From NCBI RefSeq assembly GCF_963082655.1, contig NC_081552.1, positions 6,883,948-6,947,947 of the forward strand: a DNA stretch of 64,000 nucleotides. Reading direction: 5' to 3'. The notes below the pieces were generated by a model that was not told the origin of the DNA, ran no database searches, and saw only the letters and a program-made list of their open reading frames with translations. Numbering within the stretch: position 1 is the first letter of the stretch; every line of letters begins with the position of its first letter. Source of the DNA: Stomoxys calcitrans (Eukaryota; Arthropoda; Insecta; Diptera; Muscidae). Shown here piece after piece: positions 23,171 through 34,814 of the stretch. The position numbers and the translations under genes were made by a program.

Positions 23171-25070
23171 TGTAAACTCCTCCACCATCCCAAGGGCTAG
23201 CAATTTAACCACGTTCTCATCCGAGTGTAGTTTTATCAATAACACATAACATATTACACACACGGCAAAAAAGAGCATAAATAATTTTTCGATTTGTTAC
23301 AAAACATAGAAAAACTAAAAGGGTTAAGCAAAAGGAAGGACTACTAGGAAATCCCTCTTTCAGATTTCAAATTCTTTAACAAAACCATTTAGATGGTCAA
23401 CCGTATCAACAAATGTATCCCTTTGAGACCAAAACTAAAGAAACCATTGACAGCTACAGTGGCCAAATAATTTTACCCCAAGCAAACTGATAGGAATATC
23501 CAATAATAAAATGACATGTTCGCAGAACCATGAGGATATGGGTATGTGAAAGAAAGAAAAAAAAGGATATCAAGTTTAATATAAATAGAAATGAGTGATT
23601 GATTAACGTTTTGACTGCCACCACACAAAAGTCAAACACATACAAAAAAACAAATTTATCGGTTATGGGAACAATTCAAATGTACTTTCATATGCTACAT
23701 ATGACCATAAGCTTCTTCGGATCCCCCAAGGAATTACAGGAGAGTAAAGAATAACCCCTTTTTGGTTTTGAGAAGATGAAGATTTGGCTTAGTTTTGTAA
23801 ATAATTTGTTAGCGTAAGGAAAAGCGTAGAAAATCCTTTGGATATAAGAAAGGCATTCGCCATGCCTGCCTATAAGAATGAAAAGAGAATCATTCTCATA
23901 TCCTTTCCGTTCCCTTGCACATTGCCAGACTTCTGTATTTAAGGATAATTTGCTTTGTTAATTGCTTGAATAGAAATGAACCAATAAATGACTTAACAAT
24001 TTTAGTGTTCTTGTTTTTAGTTTCAAATCAAAGGGTGGGGGAAAATAGCAAGCGCCTTGGTAAAAATAAAATCCCTCACTCATTTGATGATTAGACGAAA
24101 TCAACTCCGGTAGCTTAAAAACAATTACGCTACAAAACCCCGAAAAGGTTAAACTATTTGTAAAAACTGTTTAGAAAAGAAAAATTATTTATAATTAAGG
24201 TCTTATTTTGAGAAAGGCTGAATGAAGAAAAGAAAACAACGACGACACTGATGATGTCTAAATGCACTTTTGTTGCTTTTGTTTAATGCTTTTTTTAATT
24301 TCATCACACAGACGACTTTTGGAACGTCACTTAGTAGAGAAGACACAATGTCATGCCAGGGCAACATTGCAGTAAAATGATGACGGCGAAGGGACTGTCC
24401 ATTCAAAGCAAAATAGAGAAAACACCTAAATTAGATGCATCATTAGAACCTTTCTACACACTTGAGTAAATTACTAAAAATCACGTAAAAAACGTACAAA
24501 GCACAAATGGTTTATAAACCAAATTATATCAAATTAACTTGGAGAAAGATGTCTGTCTGACTGTCATGGAAACAATCATTACCATACAATAACAAAAACA
24601 ACAGCAGACATAAGAATAATGACAACAACAGATCTTAATACAACTTTAACTGCAATCGAAAACAAAGAGTCTCTGGATGGATCACCCAGCAAGAGCTGAG
24701 TCACAGATAGTGCTCGAAGAATAAGGAAAAATATTTGTATTTTCTGATAAATCGGAATGCATGAATCCCTAAAGAAACTCTTGGCGCATAAAAAAAAACT
24801 GAATTTGGTATCTGGAAAACTCAGGAAACAATGAAGTGGATAAATGTCAAGAAGAACTAATCTCAATTGGTTTAATTCTCACTGCTTTTAACTTGGCAAA
24901 ATTCAGGCTTATCTTGATTTTCCTTCATCACAAATGTGGGCACAACCACTTACGCAATGTTACCTGGGTAGCCACCATTAACATCTGTTAACAACACCTA
25001 GAAGTGACGCCGTATACGGTTGCCTTTTATAATTCGGGATTGTACAATCCTTGTGTTGCAATCTGCCAAC
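23171..25070. other. Low-copy AT-rich DNA
   Basis: About 1.9 kb without repeats shared elsewhere in the window. Frames up to 95 codons (24579-24866 minus, 24203-24406 minus) are hydrophobic or low complexity and lack motifs. No RNA gene signature seen. It could be intronic or intergenic; nothing in the sequence decides. Confidence 0.5.
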
Positions 25071-25141
25071 TGACAGCTCTATCGTAAAGCTTAACATTTT
25101 TGAGGTTATACGTACCCAGAACTTTTTGATATACGAGCGTT

Positions 25142-25485
25142 GTGTTGTTTACAGTAACTTACAAGATTCATCTCGCCCAAAACATTGAATTAAATCGTGA
25201 ACATTTTCATGCGATTATTTTTTACTACATCAGCTTTATTTGTGCCCATGCCCCAACGGAAGACCAGGACGAACAGACCAAGGATATTTTCTGCGAGCGC
25301 CTAGAACGAGAGTACGACCGCAATCCCGCCCATGATATTAAAATCGTTCTGGGATATTTTGATGCGAAAATAGAAGAAAATTCCGATAATGGATTGATAT
25401 CCTTATTTGCGCCCATGCCCCAACAGAAGACAAAGACGAACAGACAAAGAATAAGGAGAATATGACCGCTGTCCCGCCCGCACAG
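25142..25485 (+). pseudogene. RTE-like retrotransposon endonuclease fragment with partial duplication
   Basis: The frame reads CAHAPTEDQDEQTKDIFCER, then LEREYDRNPAHDIKIVLGYF and DAKIEEN. This matches the central APE-type endonuclease region of RTE-like LINEs (HAPTEDKDExTKDxFYERLERxYD...DIKIVLGDFNAK). The catalytic-loop Asp-Phe-Asn is altered to Tyr-Phe-Asp. At 25,408-25,480 the 'gcccatgccccaac' to 'gaccgc...cccgcccgc' sequence is repeated with internal deletion, about 180 bp after the first occurrence. It is a dead fragment. Confidence 0.8.
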
Positions 25486-25676
25486 AAAAAAATATAAATC
25501 GATTTCAATCACGAAATTACTTGATCCAATTAATTTGTTAAATGAAATGTAATTGGACAAATTTTCAATTAAAAAATTTCATGTTCAATTAAAAAAATAA
25601 TTAATAATTTTTGCTATTTCCAAATAATTTGTTATTGGTCCAACAAAAAAAATTATTGTAATTTTTTTTGTTACCG
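25486..25676. other. AT-rich self-complementary sequence
   Basis: AATT-rich DNA with several short inverted pieces ('ccaattaatt' / 'gtaattgg'). A related 'attaatccaattaagg' stretch resumes at about 26,983 after the DINE copies, suggesting one older repeat split by their insertion. Confidence 0.4.
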
Positions 25677-25752
25677 CGAAAGAACAAATGCGATGCATGA
25701 TGGAGGGTATATAAAATTCGGCTCGGTCGCACTTAGCACGCTCTTAATTGTT
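25677..25752 (+). mobile_element. DINE-A 3'-end fragment
   Basis: Only the last ~75 bp of a DINE-A copy: 'gatggagggtatataaaatt', a decayed hairpin ('cggctcggtcgcac') and 'agcacgctcttaattgtt'. It is joined head-to-tail to the next element. Confidence 0.8.
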
Positions 25753-26550
25753 TTAAACCTACCACCATTTAGTCATTCCGTTTACAATACATCGAAATAT
25801 CCATTACCGACCCTACAAAGTGCATATACAATATTTCTGATCGTCGCAAAATTCTAAGACGATTTAAATATGTCCGTATGTCCGTCAGTTGTAATCACTC
25901 TAAAGTCTTTTAAAATTGAGATATTGGCTCGAAATTTTGCACAGACTCGTATTTGTTCTATACGCAGGTTACATTCTTGAATGGGCCAAATCAGACCAGG
26001 CGATTTAGGGTCTTAAGCTCTTAAAAGCCCCATCTTTTATCCGATTTAGCTAAAATTTGAAACAGAAAGTTGTAGTACGGACCCTGATATTCAAACCCAA
26101 TATGGCTCATATCGGATCATATATAGCTGCCGTATAGACCGAGATGTCGGTTAAGAGTCTTAAACCCATAACAGGCGTATTTAATATCTGATTTCGATGA
26201 AATAGGAAACAGTGGATTGTTTTAAGCCTCCCGACATTCGACTCAAATATGCTTCAGATCGGGCCATATTGAGATTAGATATCATATAGACCGATCTCCC
26301 GATTGAGGGTTTTAAGACCATAAAAGCAGCAATTATTATCCCATTTTGCAAAATTCAAATAAGTGAGTTGTTTTAGACCTCCCGACATTCGATTCAAATA
26401 TGGTTCCGATCGGACCATATTTAGATTTAGCTGCCATGTAGACCGATCTGCTGATTTAGGGTCTTAAGCCCATAAAGGCAGCAATCACCCATTTGAAATG
26501 GTGAGTTGATTAAGGCCTCCCGACATTCAACACAAATATGGGTCAGATCG

Positions 26551-26624
<74 letters not shown>

Positions 26625-26979
26625 ATATAGCTCCCATATATCCCGATCTGCCGGTTAAGGGTCTGAAGCCCATAAGAGATGCCTTTTTCATCCGATTTCG
26701 CTGAAATTTGAAATTCGGACTGTATTTAGATATACCTGCCATTTAGACCGATCTTCCACTTTATTGTCTAAATCCTATAAAAAGCGGATTTGTTGCCCGA
26801 CTTCGCTTAAACTAATAAGAGTTCTCGGGATCTGAATGAAATATGATCCATACCAGCCTCCGTTTGCATATTATTATGGATATGGTAGTGGAGTTGTTAT
26901 AAAAGAAAATGCTTAATTTAACTATGGTGGTGGGTATACAAAGTTCGGCACGGACGAACTTAACAAGTTTTTACTTGTT
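25753..26979 (+). mobile_element. DINE-C element
   Basis: The 5' end is shortened ('aaacctaccaccatttagtc'), then 'gaccctacaaagtgcatat' and 'taaatatgtccgtatgtccg'. About seven units each carry 'gaccgatctcccgatt'-like cores and 'gacattcgactcaaatatg'. A (TA)n tract lies inside one unit. The 3' end has 'ggtggtgggtatac', hairpin arms GTTCG...CGAAC (26,942-26,960) and 'tttttacttgtt'. Confidence 0.82.
26554..26622. repeat. (TA)n microsatellite
   Basis: About 34 TA dinucleotides inside a DINE-C unit, expanded from the family's 'tatatagct' phrase. Confidence 0.98.
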
Positions 26980-27235
26980 TTTTAATTAATCCAATTAAGG
27001 AAATTATTGAAATTTCCAAAGATGTTTGCGGGAAGCGCGCTGTGTAAGGCGCACATTTGATTTCGATGCAACATGGTGCACATATCCTGGAGCACGCGGA
27101 AAAATTGATTCCCGAATTATAAAAAAAAGAGTATAGAGGCAGGTTTAGGTCTAGCTACCGACATAGACTAATAGTAATTAATATATTTTTATTGCCGTAA
27201 CTTTATGGTTTAAATACATTGGGGAATCAAACCCT
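26980..27235. other. Unclassified spacer
   Basis: AT-rich start, then a short GC-richer piece ('gtttgcgggaagcgcgctgt', 'tatcctggagcacgcgg'). No coding motif or family recognised. Confidence 0.4.
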
Positions 27236-27453
27236 ACCTCAATAGTTAGCATCTGTGCAAAATTTCAAGCGGTTAGCTTTACGCGTTCGACTGCTATCGT
27301 GATTTCGGCAGACGGACAGAGCTAAATCGACTCAGAACGTCGAGACGATCAAGAATATATATTCTTTATGGGGTCTAGGACGAATATTTCGAGGTGTTAA
27401 AAACGGATTGACTAGATTAGTATACCCCCATCCTATGGTGATGGGCATAAAAA
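27236..27453 (-). mobile_element. DINE 5'-end fragment
   Basis: It contains 'caaaatttcaagcggttagc', a reduced microsatellite ('cggcagacggacagagc'), 'aagaatatatattctttatg' and the 5' terminus 'ggtgatgggcataaaa'. Tandem units and the 3' end are absent. Confidence 0.8.
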
Positions 27454-28214
27454 CCATCAGCAGACAGAGTGTCGAGATTGGTTTATATCATACTTATATC
27501 AAAATAAAGATTCCTTTGGATCATATGGGAATGGATCCTTTCGAAGTTGGTTGAGTTAAGCGAACATTGGTTCCAGAATTCTAGAAGTTTAGGTTTTTTG
27601 ACGACAATGTAACGCTAGAAATGTAGGAAGACTGTCCGCTCCAAGTACTTTAAAATCGAGCGCGAAGCCAAATTGACCTTTAAAGAAAAGACTACAACAA
27701 CTAAACTTCAAGTCGTTTATTTCAGTGGACTGTACTCTTTCAAACGTTAAACTTTTACAATAAAATTTCAACTTCAAGCAAGGATAAAATTTGCATATGT
27801 ACAAATTAATGTTCTTATCTACAAATTAATGTTCTTATGTACAAATTAATGTTCAAGAAGATGTTAACAAAATCAAATAACAAAAGGAAATGTAAAAACT
27901 ACAAGAATGTGAGAGAAAAATTGAGTATTTGAGAAATGAGAATGAAATGAGCTAAAGTCTAGTTGTTGGCTAGTATCCATTAATGCTCTTTCTGAGCATA
28001 GGTTTGTTATAAGTAAGAAAATGTTTACACTACAAATGAACTCGCTTCAGCATAAATTTAAAAGAGCGTAAATAAACAATTTGACTAAAAATAACTTAAA
28101 ATTAAGAGAACTGGACGAATCTATATGCGCTCTTCGCATATATAATTCGGCATAATTGGATTACAATGCCGAGTTGATGAACTCATTTCAAAATTTTTTT
28201 ATTTGGTTTATTCT
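27454..28214. other. Low-copy DNA with a 20-bp tandem repeat
   Basis: AT-rich, no family signature. At 27799-27854 the unit 'acaaattaatgttcttatct' is repeated 2.8 times. A minus-strand frame of 71 codons (27589-27804) has no recognised motif. Confidence 0.55.
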
Positions 28215-28727
28215 TTTTTATAGTTACCACCGAAGGATGGGGTATATTCATTCTGTCCTTCCGTTTGCAATACATCAAAACATCCATTTCTGACCCTATG
28301 AAGTATATATATTCTTGATCATCGTAAACATCTAATACGATCTATGCATGTCCGTCCGTCTGTATGAAATCACGTAACAGTCTTTAAAAAAAGAGATATT
28401 GAGCTGAAACTTTCCAAAGAATCTTTTTTTTGTCGATAGGCAGGTTAAGTTCAAAGATGGGCTATATTGGACCGACTATCTCGGACACCCATATGGACCG
28501 ATCTTCCGATATAAGGTGTTAGGCCCATTAAAACCACAATTATTATCCGAGTTTGCTGAAATTTGGGACAGTGAGTAGTGTTGGACCTCTCGATATCCTT
28601 GTTCAATAGGGCTCGGATCGGTCCAGATTTGAATATGGCTGTCATATATACCGATCTCCCAATTTAAGGTTTTAGGCCCATAAAAGTTGAATTAATTAAC
28701 CTATTTCAATTTTTTAGTGACCATTGC
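28215..28727 (+). mobile_element. DINE-B element, 5' part
   Basis: It starts 'ttttatagttaccaccgaag', then 'gaccctatgaagtatatata', 'gcatgtccgtccgtctgt' and about two and a half units. It is cut at about 28,727, where HEL sequence begins. Confidence 0.8.
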
Positions 28728-29066
28728 AATATGGGACTCAAATAAAGGGAGTAGAATACGAATTTGATATCCAAATGTAGGACCATGTATTTAGGGCATC
28801 ACACCTTCCCTTCGGGCTGAAATAAAGTATTTTAAGAATGGAGTACATCTTACATCCAAACTGAAATTCGTAGACCAATAAAGATCATATGGGATTCAGA
28901 TAAAGGCACTTATATTGTTAAACTGTTAGCCAAGCGATATACTATTCTCGTAGCATGGTATTTCACTAAAAAATCTTTAACTGTCGAAAATAAATATTCC
29001 AAGGAAACTTTTGTTCCATATAAAGTACAAGAAGACGCAGCGGAGCGGGCCCGGGTCAGCTGGTAT
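28728..29066 (+). mobile_element. Helitron-like (HEL) 3'-end fragment
   Basis: It carries one HEL unit ('gcaatatgggactcaaataa'), the conserved pre-terminal region ('aaactgaaattcgtagacca', 'tattccaaggaaacttttgt') and the terminus 'gcagcggagcgggcccgg' followed by CAGCTGG|T. The CTRR-type end next to a GC-rich palindrome (CGGGCCCG) is the canonical Helitron 3' signature. Confidence 0.85.
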
Positions 29067-29079
29067 ATATATATTGAAC

Positions 29080-29152
29080 AAGTCATTCAAAGAACTTGAC
29101 AAAAGCGATCTACGCTGGAGGGTTTATAAGATTCGAAACGACCTTTACTTGT
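29080..29152 (+). mobile_element. DINE-A 3'-end fragment
   Basis: Degraded 3' end: 'gctggagggtttataagatt', loss of one hairpin arm, then 'acgacctttacttgttt'. It sits just beyond the HEL 3' end. Confidence 0.6.
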
Positions 29153-29179
29153 TTGTTCTTTGCTATTCTTATTATTATG

Positions 29180-29375
29180 ATTTCCTTACTTTCTGTTTCA
29201 TTCTTCTCTTCTTCCTTCCCTCTTTTCTTTCCCTTTTCTTCTTTCCTTTCCTTCTCTTTTCCGTTCACTTCCTAAACTAAGTTTTTAATACTTTATTCTT
29301 CTCCCCTATTCTTCTTCCATCTCTTCTTCTCCCATCTCTTTTCATCTTTTTCTTTACTTCTCATCTGTTCAATAT
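29180..29375. repeat. Polypyrimidine (C/T-rich) tract
   Basis: Nearly 200 bp dominated by T and C ('cttcttccttccctcttttc', 'cttcttctcccatctctttt') on the plus strand. No regular unit. It could act as a splice-acceptor-like or H-DNA-prone tract; that is inference only. Confidence 0.85.
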
Positions 29376-29950
29376 TTCTCCCAAATGGCATCAATATAGG
29401 CCTTTGAGTTTATGCAAGCGTAGGCCTTTAGCTTAACCATTTCCCTCCGTATTCTCAGTGGTCTACCTACATTTAGTGGTAATCTAAGAACTTGCAAACT
29501 CATGACGCCATTTCAACAAAATCTGCTGCTCTTGTGGTCGACATTATTTTCTTCCTCCCCGTACTACTTATTTAGTGTATTTGTTAAATGAAACACATCT
29601 TGGGTAAAATAAAACCAACTAAACAGTCAACTATGCCACACAACTCAACTGTAATGCCTACTACTGGCCTGCTATTTAAACTCAGGCTTTATAGACCACT
29701 GATTTACCACTAAAACTTCTTAGGGAGTTTGTAGTTGTGGCGGCTGCAGGTGGTGCTGTTTGGCCACAACTGTTCCAGTCCGCGTCTGTCGCTGGCGTCA
29801 AAGCGGGCGACTAGATTTTTGGTTCACATGGCGCGACATCAGCGTGTGTCGTCTTCTTTGGCCTTAACGAAAAAGGGGAATAAGCAACACGGCAATAACA
29901 ATAATAAGAAAACTCTTCGCGGCAATTACAAGGCACAAAAAGGAAACAAG
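29376..29950. other. Low-copy DNA
   Basis: About 575 bp with no repeat signature. A 72-codon plus-strand frame (29735-29953) is Ala/Arg/Leu-rich at the start and Lys/Asn-rich at the end, without a recognisable domain. I do not call it a gene. Confidence 0.45.
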
Positions 29951-29952
29951 TA

Positions 29953-30549
29953 AAGGGTGATTTTTTTGAGGTTAGGATTTTCATGCATTAGTATTTGACA
30001 GATCACGTGGGATTTCAGACATGGTGTCAAAGAGAAAGATGCTCAGTATGCTTTGACATTTCATCATGAATAGACTTACTAACGAGCAACGCTTGCAAAT
30101 CATTGAATTTTATTACCAAAATCAGTGTTCGGTTCGAAATGTGTTCATTCACCGTTCAGCGATGAGGCTCATTTCTGGTTGAATGGCTACGTAAATAAGC
30201 AAAATTGCCGCATTTGGAGTGAAGAGCAACCAGAAGCTGTTCAATAACTGCCCATGCATCCCGAAAAATGCACTGTTTGGTGTGGTTTGTACGCTGGTGG
30301 AATCATTGGACCGTATTTTTTCAAAGATGCTGTTGGACGCAACGTTACGGTGAATGAACACATTTCGAACCGAACACTGATTTTGGTAATAAAATTCAAT
30401 GATTTGCAAGCGTTGCTCGTTAGTAAGTCTATTCATGATGAAATGTCAAAGCATACTAAGCATCTTTCTCTTTGACACCATGTCTGAAATCCCACGTGAT
30501 CTGTCAAATACTAATGCATGGAAATCCTAACCTCAAAAAAATCACCCTT
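29953..30549 (+). mobile_element. 597-bp mariner-derived foldback element, 203-bp TIRs
   Basis: Flanked by TA at 29951-29952 and 30550-30551. The left arm 29953-30155 and right arm 30347-30549 are inverted copies of 203 bp that differ at only two positions I can see. Each arm holds the mariner terminus ('aagggtgatttttttgaggt') and the transposase N-terminus (MNRLTNEQRLQIIEFYYQN). The 191-bp centre encodes a plus-strand internal piece, FSDEAHFWLNGYVNKQNCRI ... PEKCTVWCGLYAGGIIGPYF, with one stop. A Tc1/mariner element has lost its own 3' half and gained an inverted second 5' end. Confidence 0.92.
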
Positions 30550-30551
30550 TA

Positions 30552-31194
30552 GAATGTGTACTGCTGCGGGTGCACAGAGGCCCAGGGATCCCTACATCAT
30601 GAAATACCCTTCTTCTTCGATTGTCATACATTTGGCAGCGTCCGTCTGACTGCAGACAATTTCTTATTCTTTGCATTATGATGCATGGCAATGATAAAAG
30701 AATAATGAAACCCAAACTCGTAAGTAAAGTGAAAAAAGAAAAGCCACATTTAAACCACAGGGTTAGTCTATTTTTTTTTTTTAATTTTTCTGTCTGTCTC
30801 TCTTAGGTTTTGGTGGTTCTTGTCTTTAATTCTCAAATGTTTTTATTCTTCGCATAATGCTTGAGTTGTTTTAATTTATTTTAATTTAAGTATGGTAATT
30901 TTGATATCTCATTTTATTGTTTTAAGCAGCTTCACCCAGGTTTTTGGACAAACAACATAGTGGTCGTCAATTGAGGTATCCGGGCAAGATATTTAAAAAA
31001 TGCTCAAAATAGACCTTTTCCTTAGCTCTAATTCCTCCTTGGTCTGGAATTTGGAGGGATTTGAAGGACAAACATAACAACCAGACAGTAAAGTTTGTAC
31101 GTGCATCAGGATAATTCAACCTGATGCTAGTTCAAGTTCTTGCCTATATTTTCTTACAAAAGTAAATTGATTGCCAAAGGATATTCTCTAAGAA
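30552..31194. other. Low-copy DNA
   Basis: About 640 bp, AT-rich, no repeats shared with the rest of the window and no convincing coding region. Confidence 0.5.
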
Positions 31195-32613
31195 TTTTTA
31201 TACCCACCACCATAGTATATGGGGTATATTCATTTAGTCATTCCGTTTGTAAAACGTCGATATATCCATTTCCGACCCTACAAAGTATATATATTTCTGA
31301 TCTCGCAAAATTCAAAGACGATATAAGGATGTCAGTGTGTCGGTCCGTCCGTCACTTGTAATTGAAATATTGAGTTGAAATTTTACACAGACTCGTAGTT
31401 CCTTTATACGCAGGTTAAGTTTTTGAATGGGCCAATTCGGACTATTGATAGATATTGTTGCCATATAGACCGATCTGGCGATTTGGGGTCTTAAGACCGT
31501 AAAACCGCATTTTTTATCCGATTTCGCTGAAATTTTAAACAGGAAGTTGCACTGGGGGTCCCGTTATTCAAACCGAATATATCCAATATCGGACCATATT
31601 TTCATATAGCTGCCATATAGACCGATATGCCGATTTAGGGTTTTTAGCTCATTTATTATTCGATTTCGATGAAATTGAAAACAGTGCGTTTTTTAAAGCC
31701 TACCGATATTCGACTTAATTATGGTTCAGACCGGATCATATTTAGATATACCTGTCATATAGACCGATTTGCTGATTTAGGGTCTTTCGCTAAAATTTTA
31801 ATCATTGAGTTAATTAAAGCCTTCCGGTATTCGACTCAAATATGATTCAGAATGGTCTATATTCAGATATAGCTGCCATATAGAGCGATTCGCCGATTGA
31901 GTGTCCTGAGCCCATAAAAGCTGCATTTAAAAGCAGATTTCGCTGAAACTTGCAACAGTGAATTGTTTCAACCCTTTCGTCATCGAATTTTAATATGGTC
32001 CAGATCGGACAATATTTAAATATAGCTGCCATGTAGACCGATCTGCGATTATTATTCGATTTCGCTAAAATTTTAATCAGTAACCCTTTCTTCATCACGC
32101 TTTAATATGGTCCAGATCGGACAATATAAAAGCCGCAATTATTATCCGATTTCGCTAAAATTTTAGTAAGTGAGTTGTTTTAAGCCCCTCAACATTCGAC
32201 TCAAATATGGTTCAGATGGAACCATATTCAGATATAGCTGCCATATTGAGCTAAATGCGCGATTTGGGGTATTGAGCCCATTAAAGCTGCATTTATTACC
32301 CGATTTGGCTGGAACTTGACACAGTGACTTGTATTATGCTTCCCGAAATCCGACTCAAATATAGTTCAGATTGGACCATATCTAGAAATAGCTGTGATAT
32401 AGACCGATCTTCCAATTAAGGGTTGTAATCCCATAACGCATAAAAAGCAGATGTGGTGCCCGATTTCGCTGAAACTGTGACTTGTATAAGAGTTATCGGG
32501 ACCTGAATCAAATATGATCCAGACCAGCCCCCATTTGAATATTACTATGGATGTGGTAGTGGAGTTGTTATTTAAGAGGATTTATCCATGGTGGTGGGTA
32601 TCCAATGTTTGTT
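31195..32613 (+). mobile_element. DINE-C element lacking the 3' hairpin
   Basis: The 5' end is 'tttttatacccaccaccata', then 'gaccctacaaagtatatata' and 'gtgtcggtccgtccgtcac'. At least eight units follow ('atatagctgccatatagacc', 'attcgactcaaatatg'). The 3' motif 'ccatggtggtgggtatccaa' is present, but the hairpin and CTTGTT terminus are replaced by 'tgtttgtttaaatc'. Confidence 0.82.
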
Positions 32614-34580
32614 TAAATCAAATGCAAATAAGTGATTCTATTTGAAATTGTGTTTTTGAATTTGCATATAAAATTAATTTACACCAAGGTTTAAATGTTC
32701 AAAGACAATCTGACACTTAACCCCTCAAAACCAAATGTCAGGCTATTATTGAACCTAATGACATTCTCCTAAATTGGCGAAAAGCAAATCATCAACGTTT
32801 ATGTAAATTCCCAAAACGGTTACAAAACAGAGAAAAAAAAAACAATATATAATTACAGTGAAATCAAAGATCACCACGAATACAGTAGTAACTGACACCA
32901 AGGAATCATTTATAAGAATTAAAATAAAAACGAAGGAAACATTAAAGGACAACTGCAACAATTGGACAAAAAAAAAATCTCAGGGTTCCCTTACAACGAG
33001 CTAAAGAATTCACAACAATTACAACACCAAATATTTATATTTAAATTCCAGTAAAAAAAAAACAACAATGAAATCAAATCAAACAAATGAACAAAAGGGT
33101 TAATGACTCAAATCCAAATGGCAAAAGCAAATCAAATGGAAAAACAAACAAATTAACTGGGCTGATTAATGATCTAAGCACAGACATCAGCAAAACACGT
33201 TTGATTTGTTCAAGCCATGGATGGCTAGAGTTCTTTCTCTTGTGTCCTTGGCTTTATGGTGGAGTTCCATTTTCCCACAACTGAAGTCATATCAAAAGCA
33301 AAGGATATGTTGCGGCAGAGCACAAAGGTATGCAAATGTTGATGTTCTGCCATTCATGCGAGCTACAAACTCAAAGGAAAACAAATAGAAAATCCTTTCT
33401 ATTTTTGGCCCAGCAAATAAAGCCAGAGAAAAAAAAAATAACTTTGCATAAAATCATTAATTAAAATGATTAAAGGAAGACGCCCAAGCAAACAGGAAGC
33501 AAGAATCGATAAGCAAAATCTGTTGGTTTATTTTGTTTTAAGTTACAATACTTTCCTCCCAAAAAAAGGACAAACAGGAAGAACCACCATGGCAGAGATA
33601 ACAACAACGGCAACGAAAATGACACATGCAGTATGTAAAAAATTAAATGTTTATTGCGTTCTTTGGCAAAGCCCAAAGAACGCAATTATGCAAATTTGGC
33701 TTGAAGTTTGTATGAATGTGTCAAAAAGGCAATTTACCATAACTGAAAATGTGTTGAAACAAAAAAAAAAAAAAAAAAAAAATACAAAACGGAAAAAAAT
33801 GAAACCAACACCATACATTTATAATATCCAATTATAAATTCATTGAAATGACATTTAAGTTTTTCCACACATTTCTGCACTCAATATCACCTTGACTGGG
33901 AGGCTGCTAGCTGGCACAGCATCCACAAACTCTAGCCAGCCAAGAAAGAAAATGCTAACAATGAAGCCATCAGCCCTGTCATTCATTCATCCGTCACCAC
34001 ATCTACCACACACATCATATGCCAAGTCTGGGTGTCCTTGTTGCTACTTTTCCTTGACTCTTTTGGGGTGATGTCAGGATGTTGATTGTTCTACTCTTAC
34101 TCACATCTCTCCGGGTGTTAATGATATTTCCCTTTTTTTTTTTGTAAAAACAAATGATGCTGTGACATATTTTGTTATGAAAATTAATGAGCTGACTAGA
34201 GGAGAACAATAATTTCAAGTCACTTCTGGCTTTTTTTTAAACCTCCCTAAACAATGTACCTTTTTCGAAGTTTGTATGCTAATTTTACGATGATTGCTAA
34301 CCAAAGAAAACAAAATTAAGAAAAAAAAAATCATTTATTTATTTACTGATTTAAACAAGGAATCAACGGTGGTATTTGGGAACAGTTTTGTATGAAAAAT
34401 TAAATACATTCGTTTTATAAACTACAAATTAATTTAATCATTCTGTTTGACTTACCGTGAGATTGAGTTGGGCATTTTTTCCACAAGCATACATTCGATA
34501 TCGCATTAACACCTTGCCGTAAAAAATTTTCGTACTCGTTGGATTCTGCACAAAAAAATCGCTCGTGTCGATTAGTGCGA
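32614..34580. other. Low-copy AT-rich DNA
   Basis: Nearly 2 kb with no family signature. It contains A-runs (33,760-33,782 and near 34,321) and a T-run (34,131-34,143). A 123-codon plus-strand frame (33466-33837) ends in a Lys-rich stretch encoded by the A-run and has no recognised domain. Gene content is unsupported. Confidence 0.5.
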
Positions 34581-34582
34581 GG

Positions 34583-34799
34583 AAATGTTGAAAAAAATAT
34601 GATCGCGGTGCTCTAAATTGCGATTATGAGATGGTCACAGGTGGCGAATGGCGGCTCTATGCCCGAAACAAACAACAATCGACCGTGTGGGTCTTTGAAC
34701 ACGATCGAAATCAAAAGAAAATAGTTCGTTGAAGAAGCCCCTCGAAGCAAATGGTCGCATGTTTCTTGAGCAAAACTGTTCCAGTGGAACTGAACTGAT
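34583..34799 (+). pseudogene. Tc1/mariner transposase middle fragment
   Basis: With one frameshift the region reads EEMLKK, then YEMVTGGEWRLYARNKQQST, VWVFEHDRNQKKIVR, a stop, and SPSKQMVACFLSKTVPVEL. It corresponds to the mariner block IVTGDExWxYxYxPETKQQSxVWxFxxExxPTKVxRxRSxxKQMVACFFxKxG. In this copy the catalytic Asp of TGDE is changed to Gly. N- and C-terminal parts are absent. It differs in type from the other mariner copies of the window. Confidence 0.8.
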
Positions 34800-34814
34800 C
34801 CGCTTGAGCAATGT

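Noticed and set aside
25142..25465. Intact endonuclease gene
   Set aside because: Only the central part of an RTE-like endonuclease is left, with an altered catalytic loop and an internal duplication.
29735..29953. 72-codon frame before the mariner foldback as a gene
   Set aside because: No recognisable domain, compositionally split, and its end coincides with the transposon junction.
33466..33837. 123-codon frame as a gene
   Set aside because: The C-terminal Lys-rich region comes from a poly(A) run and the opposite strand is open as well; no motif.
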